From JBBDMC01 sp963826055 (lineage in GTDB: Bacteria; Pseudomonadota; Alphaproteobacteria; Rhizobiales; Kaistiaceae), in assembly GCA_963826055.1 (NCBI GenBank), contig CAWGVO010000017.1, positions 62,001 to 126,000 on the forward strand: 64,000 nucleotides of DNA, given 5' to 3'. Within the stretch, counting starts at the first letter, position 1. Each line of letters opens with the position of its first letter. Both the position numbers and the translations under genes were made by a program. The notes below the pieces were generated by a model. That model did no database searches. It had not been told where the DNA came from and saw nothing but the letters and a program-made list of their open reading frames with translations. Below are positions 49,061-58,729 of the stretch, piece after piece.

Positions 49061-50352
49061 CATACCTCGTGCCGGCGAATCCGCTCCGGGATCAGACCGC
49101 GCGGCGCGTAGCGCAGCGCCAGCACGATCACCAGGCCGAGGAAGAAGACGCGCATCTGCAGCGCCCGCGAGCTGATGTCGGGGATGGTGGGAATGTTGAG
49201 CGCCTGCAGGGCGCTGTCGAGCCACTGGAACACCAGCAGCGAAAACGGCTCCGACAGGTTCCAGGCGACGATAATCAGCACGGCTCCGAACATGGCGCCG
49301 AGGTTGTTGCCGGCGCCGCCGACGATGACCATCACCCAGACGATGAAGGTGTGGTTGATCGGCTGGTAGCCGCCGGGGTCATACAGTTGCACGTACGTCG
49401 ACAGAATGGCGCCGCCGATGCCCATGAGCACGGCGCCGAAAACGAACAGTTCCACCTGCCGCGACTTGACGTCCTTGCCCATGGCCTCGGCGGCGACATG
49501 ATTGTCGCGGATCGCGCGCATGAGCCGGCCCCAGGCGCCGCCGTAAGCGCGCTGCAGCAGAACGAAGATGATCGCCACGGTGACGACGACGACGCTCAGA
49601 AACATCCCGCGGGCAAAGGAGAAGGCAAGCGTCTGGTCGGTGATGCCGGTGTCGGCGGGGGCGGGCACCGGCCAGGGCAGGGGAGAAACGGTGAGGGTGC
49701 CCTTGGTGAGCCAATCCATGTTCTTGAGGAAGGCCCGGATGATCTCGGCGATACCGATGGTGGCGATGGCGAGATAGTCGGTCCTTAGCCCCAGGCAAAT
49801 CCTGCCGATCACCCAGGCGACGCTGCCGGCCAGCACGCCGCCGACCAGCCAGGCGAGCAGGACCGGCAGCCCGAGGCCGCCGACGAACCCTGCCTTGGCC
49901 TCGATGGCGGTCGTGGCCGGGTCGATCTGCGAGCGGTAGCCGATGTAGGCGACCGCCCACGCAATCACGATCAGGAAGGCGCGGAACCCGCCGGTGATGC
50001 CGATGCGGTTCGACCGGTTGGCCGCGAAGATGAGGAGGCCGCCGATGACGGCCGCGACGAGAGCGCGGCCGAGGAGGGCGGGCCCGTCGGAATGCCAGAA
50101 CGTCTCGTTCAGAGGATAGGAGATCAGCACCACGGCGTAGCCGCCCAGCATCAGGAAGCCCATGACCCCGAAGTTGAACTGGCCGCCGTAGCCCCACTGA
50201 ATGTTGAGGCCGAGCGTGATCAGCGCATAGGTGAACGCGCTGATGAGAAGCTGGATGGTGACCGGGGTGCCGAGCCAGAAGAAGACGGCGACGACAAGGA
50301 GAGCGAGGGCACCGATCATGGCGGCGTCGCTCAGGTTGCGCGACCCGGTCAT
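49060..50352 (-). CDS. livM: Branched-chain amino-acid ABC transporter permease LivM
   Basis: A 430-residue inner-membrane permease of the LIV family with about ten helices. Recognisable parts: ITLGLNIQWGYGGQFNFGVM near the N-terminus, CLGLRTDYLAIATIGIAEII (the family EAA-like core) and RQVELFVFGAVLMGIGGAIL. The ATG at 50352 overlaps the livH stop (ATGA) and gives MTGSRNLSDAAMIG; the upstream open frame overlapping livH is a shadow. It is the last gene of livGFHM. Two membrane insertions (about 110-175) make it longer than E. coli LivM-like domains. Confidence 0.9.
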   Translation of the reverse strand: MTGSRNLSDAAMIGALALLVVAVFFWLGTPVTIQLLISAFTYALITLGLNIQWGYGGQFNFGVMGFLMLGGYAVVLISYPLNETFWHSDGPALLGRALVAAVIGGLLIFAANRSNRIGITGGFRAFLIVIAWAVAYIGYRSQIDPATTAIEAKAGFVGGLGLPVLLAWLVGGVLAGSVAWVIGRICLGLRTDYLAIATIGIAEIIRAFLKNMDWLTKGTLTVSPLPWPVPAPADTGITDQTLAFSFARGMFLSVVVVTVAIIFVLLQRAYGGAWGRLMRAIRDNHVAAEAMGKDVKSRQVELFVFGAVLMGIGGAILSTYVQLYDPGGYQPINHTFIVWVMVIVGGAGNNLGAMFGAVLIIVAWNLSEPFSLLVFQWLDSALQALNIPTIPDISSRALQMRVFFLGLVIVLALRYAPRGLIPERIRRHEV

Positions 50353-51353
50353 GTCGAGGCCCCGCGGAAGATGCCGGTCGGGCGGAACAGGAGCACCACG
50401 ACCAGGATGACGAAGGCGACGGTGAGCTTGTAGTCGGTCGGCACCAGAGACAGATCGGGCGGCAGGGTCCAGCCGGCCGGCAGGAGGCCGGTGAACGGCC
50501 GCAGCACCGCCGTCCAGTTGAACACCGCCAGCGTTTCGGCGAAGCCGACGAGGAAACCGCCGGCGATGGCGCCGTATGCCTGGCCGAGGCCGCCGACGAT
50601 AGCGGCGGCGAAGATCGGCAGCACGATGTTGAAGGCAAGGTCGGGCTTCAGACTGACGTCGAGGGCGAGCATGGTGCCGGCCATGCAGGCGAGGCCGCCG
50701 GCAATGATCCACGTGGCGCGGATGACCTCGCGGGTGTTGATGCCGCTCACCCGCGCGAGGTCGGGATTGTCGGCCATGGCGCGCATGCCCTTGCCGAGGC
50801 GAGAGCGGGTGAGGAACAGGTGGAGGGCGATCACCGACAGGACGGTCACCGCGACCAGCAGGATCTGCGGCTCGGAGAGGCTGATCGGGCGCTTGGCGCC
50901 CTCGAACGGCAGGAGGATGCGGAAGACCTGTTTCGGCTCGCTTTCGAAGAACGAGCGGTTGCTGGTGCCGAAGAAGAGGCGGATCAGCCCCTGGATCATC
51001 AGGGTGACGCCGATGGAGGCGATCAGCAGCGTGACCGGCTTGGCGCCGTGCGCCCGCAGGGGGCGGTAGCAGAGGCGGTCGATAAGAAGCGCGATGGCGG
51101 CGGTGATCGGGATGGCGAGCGGCAGCACGATGAAGCCGGTCGGCCAGAAGGTGTGGATGCCGAGGGAGGCGGCGATCGCCGCCAGTACGAACGACACGAA
51201 GGCACCCATGGTCATCATGTCGCCGTGGGCGAAGTGGGCGAAGCGCAGGATGCCGAAGATGAGCGTCACGCCGATGGCGCCGAGCGCGTAGATGCAGCCG
51301 AGGACGATGCCGGAGACCAGCACGTTATTGATGAAGAAAGCGAATTCGTTCAT
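50349..51353 (-). CDS. livH: Branched-chain amino-acid ABC transporter permease LivH
   Basis: A 334-residue inner-membrane permease, partner of LivM. It has eight or more helices. The family signature VLGCIYALGAIGVTLIFGIL near the N-terminus and RFAHFAHGDMMTMGAFVSF follow one another, and MRAMADNPDLARVSGINTRE is the conserved cytoplasmic coupling loop. The start ATG is at 51353, 10 bases after livF. The stop overlaps livM by 4 bases, so the permeases are coupled. Confidence 0.92.
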   Translation of the reverse strand: MNEFAFFINNVLVSGIVLGCIYALGAIGVTLIFGILRFAHFAHGDMMTMGAFVSFVLAAIAASLGIHTFWPTGFIVLPLAIPITAAIALLIDRLCYRPLRAHGAKPVTLLIASIGVTLMIQGLIRLFFGTSNRSFFESEPKQVFRILLPFEGAKRPISLSEPQILLVAVTVLSVIALHLFLTRSRLGKGMRAMADNPDLARVSGINTREVIRATWIIAGGLACMAGTMLALDVSLKPDLAFNIVLPIFAAAIVGGLGQAYGAIAGGFLVGFAETLAVFNWTAVLRPFTGLLPAGWTLPPDLSLVPTDYKLTVAFVILVVVLLFRPTGIFRGAST

Positions 51354-51363
51354 CGCAGTTGCT

Positions 51364-52068
51364 TTACCCGCCGAGGAAGCTTCTGGCGACTTCGGGATCG
51401 TCGAGCAGTTCCTGGCCGGTCCCGGTGAAACGGTTTTGTCCGTTGGCGATGACGAATCCCCTCGTCGCCAGAGCGAGCGCCCGGCGGGCGTTCTGCTCGA
51501 CCATGAGGATGGCGACGCCGCTGGCGTTGATCTTGCGGATGTGCTCGAACACGTGCTCGGTGTAAATCGGGCTCAGGCCCGCCGACGGTTCGTCGAGCAG
51601 CAGCAGCTTGGGCTCGCTCATCAACGCGCGGCCCATCGCGACCATCTGGCGCTGGCCGCCGGAGAGTTCGCCGGCCTTCTGGCGACGCTTCTCGGCGAGG
51701 TCGGGGAACATGGCATAGATCGAACGCATGGTGCCGGCGAAGTCGTCGCGGCGGATGTAAGCGCCCATCTCGAGGTTCTCCTCCACCGACATGGAGGTGA
51801 AGACGTTGAACTCCTGCGGCACGAAGCTCAAGCCCATCGGCACCAGGCGGTCGGGCTCGGCGTTGGTGATGTCGTGGCCGTCGAAGGTGACCTTGCCGCC
51901 GCTGATGGCCACCAGCCCGAAGACGGCCTTGAGGATCGTCGACTTGCCGGCGCCGTTGGGACCGACGATGACGCCGATGTCGTGGGCATCGATGACGATG
52001 TCGACGCCATGAAGGATGGGGGCGCCGCCGTAGCCGGCCTCGACGCCGGCGATCTCGATGAGGCTCAC
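51364..52068 (-). CDS. livF: Branched-chain amino-acid ABC transporter ATPase LivF
   Basis: The 234-residue ATPase has Walker A GPNGAGKST, the ABC signature LSGGQRQMVAMGRAL and Walker B LLLLDEPSAGL. SFVPQEFNVFTSMSVEENLE and the C-terminal FLGG end are LivF-like. The GTG at 52068 overlaps the livG stop (GTGA) and has GGAG at 8 bases. It energises import with LivG in the cytoplasm. An upstream frame extension covers livG antisense sequence and is not real. Confidence 0.93.
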   Translation of the reverse strand: MSLIEIAGVEAGYGGAPILHGVDIVIDAHDIGVIVGPNGAGKSTILKAVFGLVAISGGKVTFDGHDITNAEPDRLVPMGLSFVPQEFNVFTSMSVEENLEMGAYIRRDDFAGTMRSIYAMFPDLAEKRRQKAGELSGGQRQMVAMGRALMSEPKLLLLDEPSAGLSPIYTEHVFEHIRKINASGVAILMVEQNARRALALATRGFVIANGQNRFTGTGQELLDDPEVARSFLGG

Positions 52069-52850
52069 GCGGAGGTCTCCGCCGGAGCGCCGAAGTAAGC
52101 GTCGATGATGTCCTGGCGGGCGCGGATCGCCGTCATCGGTCCTTCGGCGATGACGGTGCCCTCCGCCATGACGATGACCGGGTCGCAGAGCTGGCTGATC
52201 AGGTCCATGTCGTGCTCGATGACAAAGAAGGTGTAGCCGAGCTCGCTGTTCATCCGCTGGATGTTGGCGGCGAGGTCCTTCAGGAGCGTGCGGTTGACCC
52301 CGGCGGCGACCTCGTCGAGCAGCACCGCCCTGGCGTCGACCATCATGGTGCGACCGAGCTCGAGCAGCTTCTTCTGGCCGCCCGACAGGTTGCCGGCGAG
52401 CTCGTTGCGCACGGCGGTGAGGCCGACGAAGCGGATCACGTCGTCGGCCTTGGAGCGCACGCTCGCCTCGACCTGGTTGACGTGGCGGGGCCGCAGCCAC
52501 ACGTCGAACAGGCTTTCGCCGGGCTGCGCCGGGGGGACCATCATCAGATTCTCGATGGCGGTCATGTTGGAGAACTCGTGCGCGATCTGGAAGGTGCGGA
52601 GCAGACCGCGGTCAAAGCGCTCGTGCGGCTTGAGGCCGGTCACGTCCTCGCCGTTGAAAACGACGCGGCCGCTGTCCGGTTTTTGATTGCCGGCGATGAT
52701 GTCGAAAAGCGTTGTCTTGCCGGCGCCGTTTGGTCCGATGAGGCCGGTGATCGAGCCGCGCGCGACGGTGAGGGAGCAGTCGGACACTGCCCGGACGCCG
52801 CCGAACCACTTGCTGACGTCGTCCGCCTCTATGATCACGTCGGCCGGCAC
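52065..52850 (-). CDS. livG: Branched-chain amino-acid ABC transporter ATPase LivG
   Basis: A 261-residue ATPase, partner of LivF. Walker A GPNGAGKTT, the signature LSGGQKKLLELGRTM and Walker B RAVLLDEVAAG are present; the Walker B acid pair DE is followed by Val, Ala, Ala in place of the usual Pro, Ser/Thr, Ala. FRTFQIAHEF-like LRTFQIAHEFSNMTAIENLM is the LivG-type segment. The GTG at 52850 follows GGGGG at about 5 bases. First gene of livG-livF-livH-livM. Confidence 0.92.
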   Translation of the reverse strand: MPADVIIEADDVSKWFGGVRAVSDCSLTVARGSITGLIGPNGAGKTTLFDIIAGNQKPDSGRVVFNGEDVTGLKPHERFDRGLLRTFQIAHEFSNMTAIENLMMVPPAQPGESLFDVWLRPRHVNQVEASVRSKADDVIRFVGLTAVRNELAGNLSGGQKKLLELGRTMMVDARAVLLDEVAAGVNRTLLKDLAANIQRMNSELGYTFFVIEHDMDLISQLCDPVIVMAEGTVIAEGPMTAIRARQDIIDAYFGAPAETSA

Positions 52851-53029
52851 GACGCCCCCGCCGAAAATGGCCGCGAAAGGCGACGGCGGTGCTGTCGGCG
52901 GGCCATATTATCGCGGCCCCATCCGCGTTCCGCCGGCGGTGCAGAAGTCCATCGCGCGCCCCAATTCGTCCTCGCCCCTGTGGCCTGACTTCATTTGGTA
53001 GCAAGCCGGCTTGCAGTGCACAACCGGCG

Positions 53030-54286
53030 TCAACCGGTATCGGTCTGCTCGTCGCTGGCCGCGCGGGGGTCGAGGACGGCGCTCTCGGGCGTTACCGTCT
53101 TTGGCACCGGCATGCCGCGGAAGGTCTCACGTGCGACCGGGGTCGGCGGCGCGCGGCGCCTCATGCGCAGGTACACGTACGCGGCCATGATCAGGTGGAC
53201 GGCAGCGGTGAAGGCGAACAGGCCGTCCGGCGCAAGGTGGTCCATGGCCTGGGCGGCGATCACCGGTCCGGCCATGGTGCCGAAGCCATACAGCAGGAGG
53301 AGACCGCCGGCGATCCGGACGAACTCGTCATCGCTGGCGAAGTCGTTGGCATGGGCGACCGACAGCGCGTACATCGGGTAGATCATCGCGCCGAAGACGA
53401 TGGCGAGGCCGGTGACGACGAGCGGTGTGCGCGGGTGGAGGGTCGCCAGCGTGACGCCGATGACGAAGGCGCCGATGGCAACCGCGAGGAGCACGCGCCG
53501 GCGGTCGGTGCGGTCGGAAATCCACCCGAGTGGAAACTGGATCAGCGCGCCGCCGAGCAGCGCGCCGGCGGTCAGCGTGGCGACGTCGCGAATCGGCAGG
53601 CCGATCTGCTGGGCATAGACCGGGCCGAGTGTGCCGAAGGCGCCGTTGACCAGGCCGACGAGGAAGCAGCCGATCGCCGCCACAGGCGAGTTGCTGTAGA
53701 GGCGCCGGATGTCGAGGCGGGTGGTCTTCAGTGGACGCGGCACCGCGACCGACGACAGGGCGGTCGGCAAGATCGCCAGGCAGTAGAGGATGGCGCCGAT
53801 GACGAAATAGAAGAAATCGGTCGGCGGCTCGATGGCGAGAATGAGCTGGCCGCTGGTGGAGGCGGTGAAATTGACCATCTGGTAAACCGAAAAGATGGTT
53901 CCGCGGTTCTCGCGGGTGGCGCGCTCGTTCAGCCAGCTTTCCACGATCATGGCGGCGCCGGCGAAGCAGAAGCCCGATATGGCGCGCAGCGCAATCCAGG
54001 CCGGGGCCGAGAGGATCAGCAGGTTGAGCAGGATGGTGATCGCCGACAGCGAGGCGAGCGCGCCGTAGCTGCGGATATGGCCGACGCGGCGGACCGTCGC
54101 CGGCAGCGTCAGGCAGCCGGCGATGAAACCCGCCGCCCAGCTGGTGCCGAGAAGCGCCAGCTCGATGGTCGAGAAACCGGCGATGGTGCCGCGGATGGGC
54201 AAGAGAAGGCCGTGAAGCCCGCTCGCCATGAGCAGGAAGCCGGAGCCGAGGAGCAGCGCGGCAACGGCGACGAGCTGGGGGACCAT
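53030..54286 (-). CDS. MFS transporter
   Basis: This 418-residue inner-membrane transporter has 12 predicted helices in two halves. Conserved features: GTSWAAGFIAGCLTLPATVR (helix 2 and the loop 2-3), GFCFAGAAMIVESWLNERAT in the middle and LGWISDRTDRRRVLLAVAIG (MFS loop 8-9 motif). It resembles the YcaD-like group of the MFS; the substrate is unknown. The ATG at 54286 follows AGGA by 7 bases; TTG 54304 is an alternative. No regulator is adjacent, and the C-terminal tail is polar (ASDEQTDTG). Confidence 0.85.
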   Translation of the reverse strand: MVPQLVAVAALLLGSGFLLMASGLHGLLLPIRGTIAGFSTIELALLGTSWAAGFIAGCLTLPATVRRVGHIRSYGALASLSAITILLNLLILSAPAWIALRAISGFCFAGAAMIVESWLNERATRENRGTIFSVYQMVNFTASTSGQLILAIEPPTDFFYFVIGAILYCLAILPTALSSVAVPRPLKTTRLDIRRLYSNSPVAAIGCFLVGLVNGAFGTLGPVYAQQIGLPIRDVATLTAGALLGGALIQFPLGWISDRTDRRRVLLAVAIGAFVIGVTLATLHPRTPLVVTGLAIVFGAMIYPMYALSVAHANDFASDDEFVRIAGGLLLLYGFGTMAGPVIAAQAMDHLAPDGLFAFTAAVHLIMAAYVYLRMRRRAPPTPVARETFRGMPVPKTVTPESAVLDPRAASDEQTDTG

Positions 54287-54395
54287 CGGGCGTCCTGGCG
54301 TCAAAACGGCGAATCGTGCCTCACCACACGCGAACGCGATGTGGCGATCATAGTCAATGGCTCCGTGTATCGAGCGTGCGCCGAAGCCGTGGCCG

Positions 54396-55226
54396 TCAGC
54401 CGCTCGCGTCCAGCGCTTCCTTGATCATCAGGAAGTCGCGCCAGACGAGGCGCTTCTGGAGCGGCTGGCGCAACAGATAGGCCGGGTGCAGCGTCGCCAT
54501 GGCGCGGATCACCCGGCGGCCGGTGTCGTAGTCGTGCCACTGGCCGCGGAACCTGAGGATGCCCCCCTTGTTGTTCATCAGCTCTGCCGCCGCCGGCCCG
54601 CCGAGGCAGATCAGGAAATCCGGGTCGGCGAGTTCGATCTGCCGCTCGATGAACGGGCGGCAGGCGGCGGTCTCCTGCGGCGTCGGGGTGCGGTTGCCGG
54701 GCGGGCGCCAGGGCACCACGTTGGCGATGTAGACCTTGGTGCGGTCGAGGCCGATCGCCGCCAGCATGCGGTCGAGAAGCTGGCCGGAGCGGCCGACAAA
54801 CGGCAGTCCCTGGATGTCTTCCTCGCGTCCCGGTCCCTCGCCGACGAACATGACGCGGCCTTGCGGGTTGCCGTCGGCGAAGACGAGCTGGGTGGCGGTG
54901 CGCTTGAGGCCGCAGCCTTCGTAAGCCTCGAGCGCGGCGCGCAGTTCGTCGAGGTTGGTCGCTGCCGCCGCCGCTGCGCGCGCCGCCCGCTCGCTCTCGT
55001 GTGGGGGCGCCACGGTGGTACGGGCCGGCGCGATCGACGTCAGGGGCTGAGGCGGCGGGAATGGCGTTGAATGTTCCGGCGGTGGTAGCGGCGTTGAAAA
55101 CACCGGTTCCGGTGGGGCCGCCGGTGCCAGCCGGTCAATGGCATCCTCTTCCAGCGCCGTATCGACCCCCATCTCGGCGTACCAGGCGAGCAGGTCGGTG
55201 GCGCTCTGCGGATGAAGTTGGCTCAT
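54396..55226 (-). CDS. Uracil-DNA glycosylase, family 4/5
   Basis: A DNA repair enzyme that removes uracil from DNA. The 276-residue protein has a disordered, proline-rich N-terminal third, then the catalytic part from about residue 95. Motif 1 is VGEGPGREEDIQGLPFVGRS with GLPFVGRSGQLLD. YIANVVPWRPPGNRTPTPQE and the ATLHPAYLLRQP region (motif 2 with conserved His) follow. Cysteines in EGCGLK, AACRPF and LICLGG suggest an iron-sulfur cluster, though the first one of the usual four is not apparent. Start ATG at 55226. Transcribed alone. Confidence 0.88.
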   Translation of the reverse strand: MSQLHPQSATDLLAWYAEMGVDTALEEDAIDRLAPAAPPEPVFSTPLPPPEHSTPFPPPQPLTSIAPARTTVAPPHESERAARAAAAAATNLDELRAALEAYEGCGLKRTATQLVFADGNPQGRVMFVGEGPGREEDIQGLPFVGRSGQLLDRMLAAIGLDRTKVYIANVVPWRPPGNRTPTPQETAACRPFIERQIELADPDFLICLGGPAAAELMNNKGGILRFRGQWHDYDTGRRVIRAMATLHPAYLLRQPLQKRLVWRDFLMIKEALDASG

Positions 55227-55385
55227 GCGGTTCGGTCGGCTTGATCGCGCGGCGACGGCGGGAGTGCTCGGGTGGCGGCAGAGTACCATGAACGCACGCC
55301 GCGTTTACCCCTCATCGACGGCTCGGTCGATGGTTGATTGCAGCCGGCGCGGCGCCATATCCTGCCTCAAATCGAGGGGAGCGGA

Positions 55386-56726
55386 ATGATACGGACCTGG
55401 TGGGCGCGGGCGGCGTCCGTGGCTTTCGTGATGGGTGTCGGCGCCGCCGAAGCGCAAAGCACCCTGAAGATGGGCGCCGCCGCCATGGGCGACTGGCACG
55501 GAGACGCTCCCGGTGTGCGCCGGCTGATCACGGCGGCTGACATCCCGCCGCCATACGCGACGAATTCGGCCGGCAATCCGCCTCGCCTTGTTTATCGCCC
55601 GTCGGGGGCCAGTCCGACCGTGCCCGCCGGGTTCCATGTCGATCTCTTCGCCAGCGGGCTCGAGGGTCCGCGGACGATCCGCATCGCCCCGAACGGCGAC
55701 ATTTTTGTTGCCGAAAGCGGTGCCGGCCGGGTGCTTGTTTTCCGCGCCGCTGACGGGGTGGCGACGCCGACGCAACAGAGCGTATTCGCCGACGGCCTCG
55801 GCTATCCGTACGGCATCGCCTTTTACCCGCTCGGCCCCGACCCGGAGTGGGTCTACGTCGCCGAAACCGACCGCATCGTGCGCTTCCCCTATCGGAGCGG
55901 CGATCTCGCTGCCAGCGGCGCCCCCGAGACGGTCGTCGCCCGCTTGCCCGACGGCGGTCATATCACGCGCGACATTGCATTCTCGCCCGACGGCAAGCGC
56001 CTCTACGTCGCTGTCGGCTCCGGCTCCAACGTGGCGGAAGGGCAGCGGCCGCTGGCGGCCGGCGCCATTCCGGAATGGGAAGCGGCGCATGGCCTCGGCG
56101 CCACGTGGGGCGGCGAGGAGAACCGCGCCGACGTGCTCGTCTTCGACCCGGAGGGCGGCAACAGACGGGTGTTCGCCGCGGGAATCCGCAACTGTGCCGG
56201 GCTTACCGTGCAGCCGAAGACCGGCACGTTGTGGTGCGCCACCAACGAGCGCGACGGGCTCGGCGACAACCTGCCGCCCGACTACGTCTCACGCATTCGC
56301 GAGGGCGCCTTTTACGGCTGGCCCTGGTACTACATCGGCGGCAACGAGGACCCGCGCCACGCTGGCGAGCGGCCGGACCTTGCCGACAAGGTGACGGTTC
56401 CCGACGTGCTCATCCAGCCGCATTCGGCGCCGCTCGGCATTGCCTTCTACGACAGCGATGCGTTCCCCGAGGAGTATCGGGGCAGCGCGTTCGTCACCCT
56501 GCACGGATCGTGGAACCGTTCGAAACGGACCGGCTACAAGGTGGTGCGCATTCCCATGTCCGACGGGGTGCCGACCGGCGAATACGAGGATTTCATGGTC
56601 GGCATGGTGCTCGCCGACAATGCGGTCTGGGGCCGGCCGGTGGGGATCGCGGTCGCCCACGACGGTGCGCTCCTGGTCAGCGAGGACGGCAACGGCACCA
56701 TCTGGCGGGTCAGCGCCGCGCGGTAG
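55386..56726 (+). CDS. Sorbosone dehydrogenase-like (glucose/sorbosone dehydrogenase family) secreted protein
   Basis: A 446-residue beta-propeller oxidoreductase related to PQQ-dependent sorbosone/glucose dehydrogenases. The signal peptide runs to about residue 24 (GAAEA-QS). Family stretches: LEGPRTIRIAPNGDIFVAES, GYPYGIAFYPLGPDPEWVYV, ERDGLGDNLPPDYVSRI and GWPWYYIGGNEDPRHAGERP. The substrate and PQQ dependence are inferred; no pqq gene is in the window. GGGGAG precedes the ATG at 55386. It converges with tctA, stops six bases apart. Confidence 0.85.
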   Translation: MIRTWWARAASVAFVMGVGAAEAQSTLKMGAAAMGDWHGDAPGVRRLITAADIPPPYATNSAGNPPRLVYRPSGASPTVPAGFHVDLFASGLEGPRTIRIAPNGDIFVAESGAGRVLVFRAADGVATPTQQSVFADGLGYPYGIAFYPLGPDPEWVYVAETDRIVRFPYRSGDLAASGAPETVVARLPDGGHITRDIAFSPDGKRLYVAVGSGSNVAEGQRPLAAGAIPEWEAAHGLGATWGGEENRADVLVFDPEGGNRRVFAAGIRNCAGLTVQPKTGTLWCATNERDGLGDNLPPDYVSRIREGAFYGWPWYYIGGNEDPRHAGERPDLADKVTVPDVLIQPHSAPLGIAFYDSDAFPEEYRGSAFVTLHGSWNRSKRTGYKVVRIPMSDGVPTGEYEDFMVGMVLADNAVWGRPVGIAVAHDGALLVSEDGNGTIWRVSAAR

Positions 56727-56732
56727 TCAGCA

Positions 56733-58265
56733 CTAATCCGGGTCGGCACCTTCGGCGGGTTCCTCGTCGGCGACCTTCGGGCGGACGTAGCGGCTGAAAA
56801 GAAGCGGGGCGAGAAAGCCGACGATGGCGAAGGTCCACAGGCCGATCGCCATGGGGCTTCCCACCAGGATCGACCAGTCGCCGTCCGAGATGGTCAGCGC
56901 CCGGCGCAGGTTGACCTCCATGGCGTTGCCGAGGAGGACGCCGAGGATCACCGGCACCAGCGGCACGTCGAGCTTGCGCAGCAGGTAGCCGAGAACGCCG
57001 AAGGCGATCATCTCCAGCAGGTCGAAGGTGGAGCCGGAGATGCCGTAGATGCCGACGAAAGAGATCATCGCCACCGTCGGCATGAGGAAACGCGGCGGCA
57101 CCTGGAGCACCCGCACGAACATGCCGACGAGGGGGATGTTGAGGAGGAGCAGGACGACGTTGCCGATGAAGAGCGCTGCGATCAGGCCCCAGACCACGTC
57201 GGGATGCTGGTTGAACAGGAGCGGGCCCGGCGTGATGTTGAGGGTGAGCAGCATGGCAAGCAGCACGGCGGTGGTGCCGGAGCCGGGGACGCCCAGCGCC
57301 AGCATCGGCACCAGGGCGCCGCCGGCCGCGGCGTTGTTGCCGGACTCAGGCGCCGCGACGCCGCGCGGATCGCCGGTGCCGAAGGTGCCGTCGCGGTCCT
57401 TCAGCCGCTTCTCCAGCGTGTAGGCGATGAACGAGCCGAGCGAGGCGCCGGCCCCCGGCAGCACGCCGGCGAGGAAGCCGACGACGGTGCCGCGGCCCAT
57501 GGTGCCGAGGGAGCCGCGGATCATCGACCACGGCGCGGTGATGCGGCCGATGGTCGGCAGCTTGCCGCGTTCGCCCTCGCCCTTGTGCTCGAGGAAGAGA
57601 AACACCTCCGAGATCGCGAACAGCCCGACGATGGCAACCAGGAAGTCGATGCCGTCGTAGAGGTGGATATTGCCGAAGGTGAGGCGCGGGACGCCGGTCT
57701 GGCCGTCGACGCCGATCATGGCGATGCCGAGCCCGAGGGCGGCGGCGATGGCTGCCTTGGCCTGATTGCGGCTGGCGACGCCGCCGAGGGTGGCGAAGGC
57801 CATGATGTAGAGCGCGAAATACTCCGCCGGGCCAAACAGCAGCGCAAGCTTGACCAGTTGGGGCGCGACGAAAACCAGGCCCCAGGTGGCGAAGAAAGCC
57901 CCGACGAAGGAGGCGAGCCCCGAGAGCGCCAGCGCCTCGCCCGGTTGGCCCTTGCGCGCCATCGGGTAGCCGTCGAGTGTCGTCATCAGCGCCGGTTCGT
58001 CGCCGGGGATGTTGAGCAGGATCGACGAGATGCGCCCGCCGTACATGGCGCCGTAGTAGACGCTGGTGAGCAGGATCAGGGCCGGCGTCGGCGCGAGGCC
58101 GAGCGTGAAGGCCAGCGGAATGAGGATGGCGACGCCGTTCGAGGGCCCGAGGCCGGGGAGGGCGCCGATGACGGTGCCGATGACGCAGCCGATGAGGGCA
58201 AGGCCAAGGTTTTGCCACGTGAGCGCGATGGCGAAGCCGTCGACAAGGTGGCCGAGCGCGTCCAT
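56733..58265 (-). CDS. tctA: Tripartite tricarboxylate transporter permease TctA
   Basis: Large 510-residue permease of a TTT uptake system driven by ion gradient. About 11-12 helices are visible. Family landmarks: IGALPGLGPSNGVAILIPLA near the N-terminus, SVYYGAMYGGRISSILLNIP and ESGNNAAAGGALVPMLALGV then PGSGTTAVLLAMLL in the centre. Substrates of the class are citrate and related carboxylates, not specified here. It is the last gene of tctC-tctB-tctA, 13 bases after tctB. Confidence 0.92.
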   Translation of the reverse strand: MDALGHLVDGFAIALTWQNLGLALIGCVIGTVIGALPGLGPSNGVAILIPLAFTLGLAPTPALILLTSVYYGAMYGGRISSILLNIPGDEPALMTTLDGYPMARKGQPGEALALSGLASFVGAFFATWGLVFVAPQLVKLALLFGPAEYFALYIMAFATLGGVASRNQAKAAIAAALGLGIAMIGVDGQTGVPRLTFGNIHLYDGIDFLVAIVGLFAISEVFLFLEHKGEGERGKLPTIGRITAPWSMIRGSLGTMGRGTVVGFLAGVLPGAGASLGSFIAYTLEKRLKDRDGTFGTGDPRGVAAPESGNNAAAGGALVPMLALGVPGSGTTAVLLAMLLTLNITPGPLLFNQHPDVVWGLIAALFIGNVVLLLLNIPLVGMFVRVLQVPPRFLMPTVAMISFVGIYGISGSTFDLLEMIAFGVLGYLLRKLDVPLVPVILGVLLGNAMEVNLRRALTISDGDWSILVGSPMAIGLWTFAIVGFLAPLLFSRYVRPKVADEEPAEGADPD

Positions 58266-58278
58266 CAGCCGCCCTTTC

Positions 58279-58722
58279 TCAGAAGCCCCACGGCCCGCGC
58301 GCCAGCGACAGGCCGAGGATCAGGTGGAACACGACGTAGATGCCGACGGAGATGACGACTCCGGCAGCGGCGGCGGCAAGCGGGCCCGCCGACAGCCGCC
58401 AGCTCAGAAGTGCCGCGGCAACGGCGGTGGCGAGAACGAAACCCGCCTCGGGCAGCGCGTAGGTGTAGGCGATCATCACCGCGGTAGCGAAAACGATCTC
58501 CAGGATTCGGGTAGCCGGCGGCCAGTCCGGCGCCGGATCGGGCTTGAGCAGGGGGTAAACGCCGGCGAGCGCGAGCACGCCGGCGATGATGTACGGGAAA
58601 ACCTTCGGGCCCATCGGATCGGAAATGAATCCGATCTTCGTCTGGGCCGCGAAGTAGGCGTAGAAGCCCGCGAGCAGCAGGCAGGCGACGCCAAGCGCCC
58701 GGTCGCTCACCCCCCGTGGCAT
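58279..58722 (-). CDS. tctB: Tripartite tricarboxylate transporter small membrane subunit TctB
   Basis: A 147-residue four-helix protein, the weakly conserved small membrane subunit of the TTT transporter. Helices: LGVACLLLAGFYAYFAAQ, VFPYIIAGVLALAGVYPLL, ILEIVFATAVMIAYTYAL and FVLATAVAAALLSW plus a last one ending YVVFHLILGL. The FISDPMGPKVFPY segment is typical. Identity rests on its position between tctC and tctA and on the helix pattern. Start ATG at 58722, 7 bases after the tctC stop. Confidence 0.88.
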   Translation of the reverse strand: MPRGVSDRALGVACLLLAGFYAYFAAQTKIGFISDPMGPKVFPYIIAGVLALAGVYPLLKPDPAPDWPPATRILEIVFATAVMIAYTYALPEAGFVLATAVAAALLSWRLSAGPLAAAAAGVVISVGIYVVFHLILGLSLARGPWGF

Positions 58723-58729
58723 CCCAGGG